Of a stretch of DNA of 28,817 bases, positions 23,849-28,817 are shown in pieces (positions within the stretch are counted from its first letter, which is position 1; each line of letters begins with the position of its first letter). Both the position numbers and the translations under genes were made by a program. The stretch is taken from positions 1-28,817 of the forward strand of contig CAKQGD010000021.1 of the NCBI GenBank assembly GCA_934232845.1. Reading direction: 5' to 3'. The stretch is from an uncultured Oscillospiraceae bacterium (GTDB taxonomy: Bacteria > Bacillota > Clostridia > Oscillospirales > Ruminococcaceae). The notes below the pieces were generated by a model that searched no databases, was not told where the DNA came from, and was given only the letters and a program-made list of their open reading frames with translations.

Positions 23849-23892
23849 AACAAGGGCCGCCGCTTTCTTTTTTGAAAACGGCGGCCCTTGTT
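23849..23892 (+). terminator. Strong intrinsic terminator after chromate transporter
   Basis: AACAAGGGCCGCCG (23849-23862) pairs perfectly over 14 bp with CGGCGGCCCTTGTT (23879-23892), followed by GATTTTTC. Confidence 0.9.
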
Positions 23893-24264
23893 GATTTTTC
23901 AGCTTAGGTGCAATAAACTGCCGGCCATGCCGATACGCAGAAAAAGGCGCCTGTCTGCATCGCTGCGCACGGCGAAAAGGCCCGCTTTGGCGGCCCGGCA
24001 GAATATCCTTTTAAGATTGTCGAAAGCCATTCGTCCGGCGCGGCCAGACGCTTTGATCGATTTTTTCCATGCCTGTTGTCTCCTTTTTTTAAATGGGCCG
24101 GGCGGGTTGAAAATCCGCTTTGAAAGGATCTGCGCCAAAAACAGAATATATCTGCTTTTCAAAAAGAAGCGGAAAACTGTTTTCGAAGGGCAGACGGAAG
24201 TACGAAGAATTTCCCGCGCATATCGTAGCATATTTCACCCTTCGAGAGCAAGCGGCCGTTCATG
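23893..24264. other. Intergenic region with possible 19-codon minus-strand ORF
   Basis: No ordinary gene is supported. On the minus strand an AAGGAG lies nine bases before ATG 24068-24070, which opens a 19-codon frame to a TAA at 24011-24013. A bulged GC hairpin with a TTTT run lies further on, near 23971-23990. No convincing minus-strand promoter precedes it. A leader peptide, small RNA or decayed gene are all possible, none proven. Confidence 0.3.
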
Positions 24265-24293
24265 TGGACAACGGGCGGCATTTGTGCTACAAT
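24265..24293 (+). promoter_or_regulatory. Sigma-A promoter for the metallo-hydrolase
   Basis: TGGACA (24265-24270) and TACAAT (24288-24293) are 17 bases apart, with an extended TGC before the -10. It lies 37 bases before the ATG. Confidence 0.75.
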
Positions 24294-24330
24294 CAAAAAA
24301 ATTCCGACGAGAGAAAAGGAGGAACGTACC

Positions 24331-24924
24331 ATGGCGAAACTCTTTTATCAGGGACACGGCAGCTGCCGCATCACGACGGAAAGCGGCGAGGTGATCTTTA
24401 TCGACCCGTTTGTCGGCGAAGGCTACGATGTGCCGGCTGATCTGGTCATTGTGACGCATGAGCATTACGACCACAATAAGGTGGAGCTGGTAACGCAAAA
24501 GCCCGGCGGCGAGCTCTGGCGCGCGGCCGATCTGCTTGTAAACGGCGTGTATCAGACCAAGACGCACGGCTCTGTCACTGTGCGCGCGGTGGAGGCGTAT
24601 AACTCCCGCCATCCCCGCAGCGAGTGCGTCGGCTGCGTGATCTCCTGTGACGGGGTCAAGGTCTACGCCTCGGGCGACACCTCGCAGACCGACATGATGC
24701 GGGATGTTCTTCCCGCGGAAAAACTCGACTACGCGCTGCTGCCGATCGACGGCGTATATAATATGAATGCCGAAGAGGCGTCTGTCTGCGCGGCAATGAT
24801 CGGAGCAAAGCACTCCATCCCGATTCATACAAAGCCGGGCGAGCTGTACGACGCGGCGTATGCCGCCGAATTTCAGGCCGAGGGGCGCATTCTGCTTTCT
24901 CCGGGAGAGGAAATCGTTCTCTGA
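24331..24924 (+). CDS. Metallo-beta-lactamase fold hydrolase (UlaG/UPF0173-like)
   Basis: A 197-residue MBL-fold hydrolase. It begins with the typical LFYQGHGSCRITT, binds metal through His43-x-His45-x-Asp47-His48 (THEHYDH), and has a later SGDTS Asp and the IPIHT His. It resembles the UlaG-like or YtnP/UPF0173 group of soluble phosphodiesterase- or lactonase-like enzymes; the true substrate is unknown. ATG 24331 has AAAAGGAGG eight bases upstream and its own promoter. The next gene follows after 116 bases. Confidence 0.88.
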   Translation: MAKLFYQGHGSCRITTESGEVIFIDPFVGEGYDVPADLVIVTHEHYDHNKVELVTQKPGGELWRAADLLVNGVYQTKTHGSVTVRAVEAYNSRHPRSECVGCVISCDGVKVYASGDTSQTDMMRDVLPAEKLDYALLPIDGVYNMNAEEASVCAAMIGAKHSIPIHTKPGELYDAAYAAEFQAEGRILLSPGEEIVL

Positions 24925-25040
24925 AGCGAAAAGATTCGTTGAAAAGGCCAATTGCCCTGTGAGTGCCGAAAAAACCGAAAAGCGGTTTGCCGCGCGCTTG
25001 GCGAATAAAAAGGAAAACAAACAAGAGGAGCTATTTTGTG

Positions 25041-25313
25041 ATGAAGAAAGCAATCATTACCGTTCTCGGCGACGACAAGGTGGGCATTATCGCCCGCGTC
25101 TGCACGCTGCTGGCGGAGCACGACGTCAATATTCTGGATATTTCTCAGACGATCCTGCATGGATTTTTCCACATGGTTATGGTGGTAGACGTGGAGAATA
25201 CGGACGTCGGCCTCGACGAACTGTTCGGCGCGCTCGAGGAGCTGGGCCGCTCAATGGACCTGCAGATCCACGGACAGAGCGAGGAAATTTTTCAGATGAT
25301 GCACCGCATCTGA
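25041..25313 (+). CDS. ACT domain protein (UPF0237)
   Basis: A 90-residue single ACT domain of the UPF0237 family, starting MKKAIITVLGDDKVGIIARV and containing the NILDISQTILHGFFHM stretch typical of the group. It likely senses a small ligand such as an amino acid. A GTG at 25038 adjoins the ATG at 25041; GAGGAG upstream fits either. It is 10 bases before the PFL/UPF0210 gene, a pairing conserved in many anaerobes and streptococci, so the two probably work together. Confidence 0.92.
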   Translation: MKKAIITVLGDDKVGIIARVCTLLAEHDVNILDISQTILHGFFHMVMVVDVENTDVGLDELFGALEELGRSMDLQIHGQSEEIFQMMHRI

Positions 25314-25323
25314 GGAGGGCGCA

Positions 25324-26688
25324 ATGATTGATTTCAAAGAGGTCATAGAGACGAACGAGATGATCCACGCCGAAAATCTCGACGTGCGCACCATCACGCT
25401 GGGCATCAGCCTGCTCGACTGCTGCGACAGCGACCTGACCGTTCTCAACGAAAAGATTTATAAAAAAATCACGGCGCTTGCCCGCGACCTTGTTTCGACG
25501 GGCTGTGAGATCGAGAGAAAATACGGCATTCCGATCGTGAACAAGCGCATCTCGGTGACGCCGATCGCGCTGGTCGGCGGCTGCGCGTGCAAAACGCCTG
25601 AGGATTTCGTTACAATCGCAAAGACGCTGGACCGCGCGGCTCATGAGCTCGGCGTCAACTTCATCGGCGGGTATTCCGCGATTGTCTCCAAGGGAATGAC
25701 CCCTGCGGAGAAGAATCTCATCCGCTCGATTCCGCAGGCGCTGGCCGAGACAAATTATATCTGCTCGTCGGTCAACGTAGGCTCTACCCGCACCGGCCTT
25801 GATATGGATGCGGTGCGCCTGATGGGCGAAATCGTCAAAGAGACCGCCCGCGCTACGCGCGAAAGGGATTCCCTCGGGTGCGCCAAGCTCGTTGTGCTGT
25901 GCAACGCGCCGGACGACAACCCCTTTATGGCGGGCGCGTTTCACGGGGTGACCGAGGGCGACGCCGTGATCAACGTCGGCGTCAGCGGCCCCGGCGTCGT
26001 CAAGACCGCACTGGAAAAGGTGCGCGGCGCCGATTTCGGCACGCTGTGCGAGACGATCAAGCGCACGGCCTTTAAAGTGACGCGCGTGGGCCAGCTGGTC
26101 GCGCGTGACGCGGCTGCAAAACTGGGGGTGCCGTTCGGCATTGTGGATTTGTCCCTTGCGCCGACGCCCGCGGTGGGCGACAGCGTGGCCGAAATTCTCG
26201 AGGCCATGGGTCTGGAGTCCGTCGGTGCGCCCGGTACGACGGCGGCGCTGGCCCTTTTAAACGATCAGGTCAAAAAGGGCGGCGTCATGGCGTCAAGCTA
26301 TGTCGGCGGCCTGTCGGGCGCGTTTATCCCGGTCAGCGAGGATCAGGGAATGATCGACGCCGTACAGCGCGGCGCATTGACGATAGAAAAGCTTGAGGCG
26401 ATGACGTGCGTCTGCTCGGTGGGGCTGGACATGATCGCCGTTCCCGGCAGCACGACGGCGGCGACAATTTCGGGCATCATTGCGGACGAGGCCGCCATCG
26501 GCATGATTAACCAGAAAACAACCGCGGTGCGCATCATTCCCGTCGAAGGCAAGGACGTCGGCGATACCGTCGAGTTCGGCGGCCTGCTGGGGCATGCGCC
26601 CGTTATGCCGGTCAACCGCTTTTCGTGCGAGGACTTTATCGCGCGCGGCGGCCGTATTCCCGCGCCGATTCACAGCTTTAAGAATTAA
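25324..26688 (+). CDS. PFL family protein (UPF0210 / DUF711)
   Basis: A 454-residue cytosolic protein of the UPF0210 family, distantly related in fold to pyruvate formate-lyase. It begins with MIDFKEVIETNEMI, has LDVRTITLGISLLDC and many conserved glycine-rich motifs (VGGCACKTPEDF, FHGVTEGDAVINVGVSGPG, GVPFGIVDLSLAPTPA, CVCSVGLDMIAVPGST), and is full-length. Function is not established, and the glycyl-radical motif of true PFL is absent. ATG 25324 has GGAGGG before it. It pairs with the ACT protein upstream and is followed by a LOG gene after 18 bases. Confidence 0.93.
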   Translation: MIDFKEVIETNEMIHAENLDVRTITLGISLLDCCDSDLTVLNEKIYKKITALARDLVSTGCEIERKYGIPIVNKRISVTPIALVGGCACKTPEDFVTIAKTLDRAAHELGVNFIGGYSAIVSKGMTPAEKNLIRSIPQALAETNYICSSVNVGSTRTGLDMDAVRLMGEIVKETARATRERDSLGCAKLVVLCNAPDDNPFMAGAFHGVTEGDAVINVGVSGPGVVKTALEKVRGADFGTLCETIKRTAFKVTRVGQLVARDAAAKLGVPFGIVDLSLAPTPAVGDSVAEILEAMGLESVGAPGTTAALALLNDQVKKGGVMASSYVGGLSGAFIPVSEDQGMIDAVQRGALTIEKLEAMTCVCSVGLDMIAVPGSTTAATISGIIADEAAIGMINQKTTAVRIIPVEGKDVGDTVEFGGLLGHAPVMPVNRFSCEDFIARGGRIPAPIHSFKN

Positions 26689-26706
26689 AGAAAGGCGGCG
26701 GGCAGA

Positions 26707-27240
26707 GTGAAAATCGCGGTGTACTGCGGCTCCTCCCCCGGCACGGCGGAGAAGTTTACAAAAGCGGCGGCTCTTTTGGCGCGCCGCATCGGAGAAAAGC
26801 ATACCCTTGTCTACGGCGGCTCGAACACAGGCCTGATGGGCACGATCGCCGACGAGGCACTGGCAGCGGGCGGCAAGGTCATCGGCGTGCAGCCGAACGT
26901 GCCGCTGATCCGCGCAAGACGCCATATGGGCCTGACCGAATACATCGATACCGAGACGATGGCCGAGCGCCGCACAGCTATGATCGGGCTGGCCGACGCG
27001 TTTGTCGCCCTGCCGGGCGGTCCCGGCACGCTCGACGAAATTTCAGAGGTGCTGGCGCTGACGCGGCTGGGCATTTTGGATAAGCCGTGCGTCTTTTTGG
27101 ATGTGGACGGCTACTATGTGCCGATGCGTGCGTTGTTTGAGCACATGGCGGAAAACGGCTTTGCGGAGAAAGAGGATTTTCGCCGCGTACTGATTTCGGA
27201 AAACATCGACGAGGTCATGGCCTTTTTGGAACAAAAATAA
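26707..27240 (+). CDS. LOG family phosphoribohydrolase
   Basis: A 177-residue LOG (lonely guy) protein, a nucleoside 5'-monophosphate phosphoribohydrolase that frees bases such as cytokinins from their monophosphates; in bacteria related PpnN-like proteins act on purine and pyrimidine nucleotides. It has the Rossmann-like IAVYCGSSPG, YGGSNTGLMG at 36-45, and PGGPGTLDE at 103-111. The usual Arg-Lys pair appears here as Arg88-Arg89. The start is GTG 26707-26709. It ends just before a terminator and is probably in one operon with the PFL gene. Confidence 0.92.
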   Translation: MKIAVYCGSSPGTAEKFTKAAALLARRIGEKHTLVYGGSNTGLMGTIADEALAAGGKVIGVQPNVPLIRARRHMGLTEYIDTETMAERRTAMIGLADAFVALPGGPGTLDEISEVLALTRLGILDKPCVFLDVDGYYVPMRALFEHMAENGFAEKEDFRRVLISENIDEVMAFLEQK

Positions 27241-27257
27241 TCTTTTGAAAGCGAGCA

Positions 27258-27287
27258 GCGCGCCGTACGAATTTTTGTACGGCGCGC
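27258..27287. terminator. Terminator after LOG gene, convergent with HTH gene
   Basis: GCGCGCCGTAC (27258-27268) and GTACGGCGCGC (27277-27287) form a perfect 11-bp stem around eight bases. It is followed by a T-rich stretch on the plus strand and may also stop the convergent HTH gene. Confidence 0.8.
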
Positions 27288-27301
27288 ATTTGCGGTTTTA
27301 T

Positions 27302-27751
27302 TTACTTCTGCGGCTGCCGCCAGTGGAGGAGCTTTGGAAGCTGTGCTTCGAAATACGCGCGCGCCTGTTCGGGCGGCCAGTTCTCGTTGGACATGTGTCC
27401 GACGAGAAAGTCGATGAGGCTTTCAAGATTTGCGTAGACAAATTCACCTTTGGAATAGCACCATTTGCAGTATTCTTCGTTAAAGGAGCCGTCGGTTTCC
27501 CTGCTGACAGAGGAGTCGTCGAGCGGCATGCCGCAGCATTGGCAGATCAGCTGCCTTGGAGAGCCCAGAAGCGTGTTGATGGAGACATCAAAAAGCACGG
27601 ACAGCCGCTTTAATGTTTCCGTGTTTGGCACGGCTTCGCCGGTTTCCCAGCGGGATACGGCTTGACGGGTGACGTAAAGCGCGCCTGCGAGCGCCTCCTG
27701 CGACAGCCCTTTTTGGGTGCGAAGCTCAAAAATAACATTTTTTGTATCCAT
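27302..27751 (-). CDS. HTH (XRE-type) regulator with C-terminal zinc ribbon
   Basis: A 149-residue regulator. The N-terminal Cro/CI-type helix-turn-helix (GLSQEALAGALYVTRQAVSRWE, about residues 15-36) is followed by a zinc-ribbon-like domain with Cys70/72/73 (CQCCGMPL) and Cys95/Cys98 (EYCKWCYSKGEF), then a helical tail. The fusion, an XRE HTH plus a putative zinc ribbon, is a known Firmicute arrangement, but the sensed signal is unknown. ATG 27749-27751 has GAGGTG five bases before it, and a promoter lies at 27769-27797. No obvious target gene adjoins; it may regulate itself. Confidence 0.85.
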   Translation of the reverse strand: MDTKNVIFELRTQKGLSQEALAGALYVTRQAVSRWETGEAVPNTETLKRLSVLFDVSINTLLGSPRQLICQCCGMPLDDSSVSRETDGSFNEEYCKWCYSKGEFVYANLESLIDFLVGHMSNENWPPEQARAYFEAQLPKLLHWRQPQK

Positions 27752-27768
27752 AGAATCACCTCGCATAC

Positions 27769-27797
27769 AGTATATCAAAGCCGGATGTTTTTGAAAA
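27769..27797 (-). promoter_or_regulatory. Promoter for the HTH/zinc-ribbon gene
   Basis: On the minus strand TTTTCA (27792-27797) and TATACT (27769-27774) are 17 bases apart, with an extended TGA before the -10. The leader to the ATG is only about a dozen bases. Confidence 0.6.
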
Positions 27798-27836
27798 GCA
27801 ACTGCCGGTTGCGGCCGCATTTGTCCGGCAAAAGCA

Positions 27837-27871
27837 AAAGGCCTCGGGAAATCCGTGTTCCCGAAGCCTTT
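27837..27871 (-). terminator. Terminator after the GlsB-like gene
   Basis: AAAGGC plus TCGGGAA (27837-27850) pair with TTCCCGA plus GCCTTT (27858-27871) across one mismatch, with a 7-base loop; on the minus strand it is followed by TGCTTTTG. Confidence 0.8.
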
Positions 27872-27888
27872 CATCTTTTTTAAGAAAT

Positions 27889-28119
27889 TCAGAACAATTT
27901 TCGGCAGACAAAAATGACGAGGCATGCCCCCGCGACCGAGATCAGCAGTCCGCCGAGCCCTACGCCGTGCAGACCGATCAGTTCTGCGAGAAAACCGCCG
28001 ACACCGGAGCCCACGATACCAAGGACAATGTTGCGCAGCAGACCGCCCTTGCTTCCCATAATGCCGCCCGCGATCCAGCCGATCACGGCTCCCGTGATAA
28101 GTGAAATCAAAAGTCCCAT
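27889..28119 (-). CDS. GlsB/YeaQ/YmgE family small membrane protein
   Basis: A 76-residue protein with three hydrophobic segments and the family signature: LITGAVIGWIAGGIMGSKGG, then NIVLGIVGSGVGGFLAE. Members are stress-linked membrane proteins of unknown mechanism. The ATG 28117-28119 has AAAGGAA about 11 bases before it. The frame is open far upstream (to GTG 28335 with its own AAAGGAG), so a 72-residue N-terminal extension cannot be excluded, but a promoter at 28208-28236 and family length favour the short form. Terminator at 27837-27871. Confidence 0.88.
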   Translation of the reverse strand: MGLLISLITGAVIGWIAGGIMGSKGGLLRNIVLGIVGSGVGGFLAELIGLHGVGLGGLLISVAGACLVIFVCRKLF

Positions 28120-28207
28120 AACAAAGCACGTTCCTTTCATTTGCTCAAGAACTAAAAGCCGACGATTCGGTTCAAGCTGTTTTTGCAGCTTTTGATTTTC
28201 TATATAT

Positions 28208-28236
28208 AGTATAGCATGGAAGCGCCGCACCCGCAA
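28208..28236 (-). promoter_or_regulatory. Promoter for the GlsB-like gene
   Basis: On the minus strand TTGCGG (28231-28236) and TATACT (28208-28213) are 17 bases apart, with extended TGC. The leader of about 80 bases contains an AAGCTG/CAGCTT hairpin near 28173-28190. Confidence 0.6.
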
Positions 28237-28249
28237 GTGCGCTCTCGGC

Positions 28250-28335
28250 AGGGACTTGTTTATGCACCCGGCGGCAAGTCCGTTTATGGCATATCCGCCG
28301 GCCGACTTGACCGGATATGGATTTGGGACTTTCAC
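28250..28335. other. Repeat-rich region with competing stem pairings
   Basis: CATATCCG (28290-28297) and CGGATATG (28312-28319) form a perfect 8-bp stem. GGACTTG (28252-28258) and CAAGTCC (28275-28281) form a perfect 7-bp stem. The same CAAGTC arm could instead pair with GACTTG at 28304-28309 or GGACTT at 28326-28331, so the pairings compete. It lies between the tRNA-Arg terminator and the GlsB promoter. A structured RNA or leader is possible; which strand is transcribed is unknown. Confidence 0.35.
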
Positions 28336-28389
28336 CGAGTATGCGTCTCCTTTCTGTGCCTTCTTCGAATCGCAGGATTCAAGAAAAAA

Positions 28390-28416
28390 GAAAAGCCCTC
28401 GCAGGAAGGGCTTTTC
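28390..28416 (-). terminator. Terminator after tRNA-Arg
   Basis: GAAAAGCCCT (28390-28399) and AGGGCTTTTC (28407-28416) form a perfect 10-bp stem, followed on the minus strand by a T-rich run. It starts five bases after the tRNA end. Confidence 0.88.
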
Positions 28417-28421
28417 TTTTA

Positions 28422-28498
28422 TGGTACGCCCGATGCGATTCGAACGCACGGCCTTTGGAGTCGGAGTCCAACGCTCTATCCAGCTGAGCTACGGGCGC
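28422..28498 (-). tRNA. tRNA-Arg (anticodon CCG)
   Basis: A full 77-base cloverleaf including an encoded CCA end. The acceptor arm GCGCCCG pairs with CGGGCGT (first pair G-T), the D stem is GCTC/GAGC, the anticodon stem TTGGA/TCCAA holds loop CTCCGAC with anticodon CCG (reads CGG), and the T stem GTGCG/CGCAT holds TTCGAAT. It has a promoter at 28514-28542 and a terminator at 28390-28416, so it is transcribed alone. A CGG-reading arginine tRNA fits the GC-rich genome. Confidence 0.96.
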
Positions 28499-28513
28499 AT
28501 ACCGATACAAAAC

Positions 28514-28542
28514 AGTATACCAAGAGCGGCACGAAAATTCAA
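28514..28542 (-). promoter_or_regulatory. Promoter for tRNA-Arg
   Basis: On the minus strand TTGAAT (28537-28542) and TATACT (28514-28519) are 17 bases apart, with extended TGG. The start would be about 10 bases before the tRNA. Confidence 0.75.
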
Positions 28543-28575
28543 TCCGTAAAATTTAAAAAAATCATAAAAAAGGGG

Positions 28576-28604
28576 TTGACTTTCCTGACAGGGGGTGGTA
28601 TGAT
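28576..28604 (+). promoter_or_regulatory. Tandem promoter P1
   Basis: TTGACT (28576-28581) and TATGAT (28599-28604) are 17 bases apart with extended TGG. A hairpin CGCC-GAGAGG-GGCG follows at 28616-28629. Confidence 0.85.
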
Positions 28605-28670
28605 AGCAAAGCTGTCGCCGAGAGGGGCGGATGCGGAAACGAAGATCACAAAAAAGATCGAAAATTGCGC

Positions 28671-28699
28671 TTGACAATGAAGATTGAATGTGATATGAT
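28671..28699 (+). promoter_or_regulatory. Tandem promoter P2
   Basis: Consensus TTGACA (28671-28676) and TATGAT (28694-28699) are 17 bases apart with extended TGA. A hairpin GCCGC-ACAAATG-GCGGC follows at 28709-28725. It lies 95 bases after P1. Confidence 0.88.
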
Positions 28700-28765
28700 A
28701 CAAAGCACGCCGCACAAATGGCGGCAAGCAAAATTCATCAAACTGCAAAAAATCAAAATTTGTTG

Positions 28766-28794
28766 TTGACAAATTGCGACGAAAGTGCTAAGAT
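28766..28794 (+). promoter_or_regulatory. Tandem promoter P3
   Basis: Consensus TTGACA (28766-28771) and TAAGAT (28789-28794) are 17 bases apart with extended TGC. A hairpin CGCC-GGAA-GGCG follows at 28805-28816. It lies 95 bases after P2; the gene it serves is beyond the window. Confidence 0.88.
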
Positions 28795-28817
28795 GAAGAA
28801 CAGTCGCCGGAAGGCGG

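Larger units (their letters stand above)
28576..28817 (+). repeat. Diverged 95-bp tandem promoter-hairpin repeat
   Basis: Three units begin at 28576, 28671 and 28766. Each has a -35, N17, extended -10 and a short GC hairpin starting 38-40 bases after the -35, then an A-rich spacer (AAAGATCGAAAATTGCGC and AAAAATCAAAATTTGTTG at the ends of units 1 and 2). Spacing is exactly 95 bp though much of the sequence has diverged. Such tandem strong promoters are usual upstream of rRNA operons. Confidence 0.7.

Noticed and set aside
23899..24231. 110-codon minus-strand frame in the gap before the metallo-hydrolase
   Set aside because: No ribosome site at its start and no domain; the better-supported start in the region is the 19-codon frame in another register.
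28260..28335. Cobalamin or FMN riboswitch, suggested by a GGTGAAAGTCCC string on the minus strand
   Set aside because: The rest of the conserved cores of those classes is absent, and the downstream gene is not a transport or cofactor gene.
28576..28817. CRISPR-like array
   Set aside because: The 95-bp periodic units are promoters with diverged sequence, not identical short repeats with unique spacers; no cas genes are present.

Overview
The window reads as core chromosome of a GC-rich, spore-forming, low-oxygen Clostridia-type Firmicute; an Oscillospiraceae-like or related gut lineage is my inference. Pointers are ypeB (a spore germination gene), FabK in place of FabI, a two-half chromate transporter, the ACT/PFL gene pair, and strong AGGAGG ribosome sites with sigma-A promoters that often carry an extended TGn -10. 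No phage, insertion sequence, CRISPR array or integration scar was seen.

Layout. 1-1680: ypeB (+), ending at a terminator shared with a small Cys/Asp-tailed membrane peptide gene. 1695-8823 (-): tsaE, tsaB, rpiB, a TSUP permease, upp, then the lower-glycolysis genes pgk, tpiA and gpmI, with hairpin terminators between upp and pgk and between pgk and tpiA. 9015-11774 (+): NUDIX hydrolase, CPBP membrane protease, tadA, tcdA and a doubtful 37-codon ORF. The two divergent arms thus carry genes for t6A synthesis (tsaB, tsaE), its cyclisation (tcdA) and wobble inosine (tadA). 11940-19585 (-): a fatty-acid synthesis operon acpP-fabH-fabK-(second FMN oxidoreductase)-fabD-fabG-fabF-fabZ, with tight start/stop overlaps, followed by a separately promoted MarR regulator and a small membrane protein. 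The acpP promoter is overlain by two inverted repeats, which suggests feedback by a FabT-like regulator.

19768-21527 (-): trpS with a leader holding a terminator hairpin between two promoters, and a DUF1307 lipoprotein downstream. 21839-24924 (+): a MerR regulator, the two chromate transporter halves and an UlaG-like metallo-hydrolase. 25041-27240 (+): ACT protein, PFL/UPF0210 protein and a LOG-family phosphoribohydrolase. 27302-28542 (-): an HTH/zinc-ribbon regulator, a GlsB/YeaQ-type membrane protein with a repeat-rich upstream region, and tRNA-Arg(CCG). 28576-28817 (+): three sigma-A promoters spaced exactly 95 bp apart, each followed by a short GC hairpin, pointing out of the window, probably at an rRNA operon.

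Most genes are familiar housekeeping families. The most unusual signals are regulatory or structural: the 95-bp promoter array, the acpP operator pair, the trpS leader hairpin, and the alternative-pairing element upstream of the GlsB-like gene.
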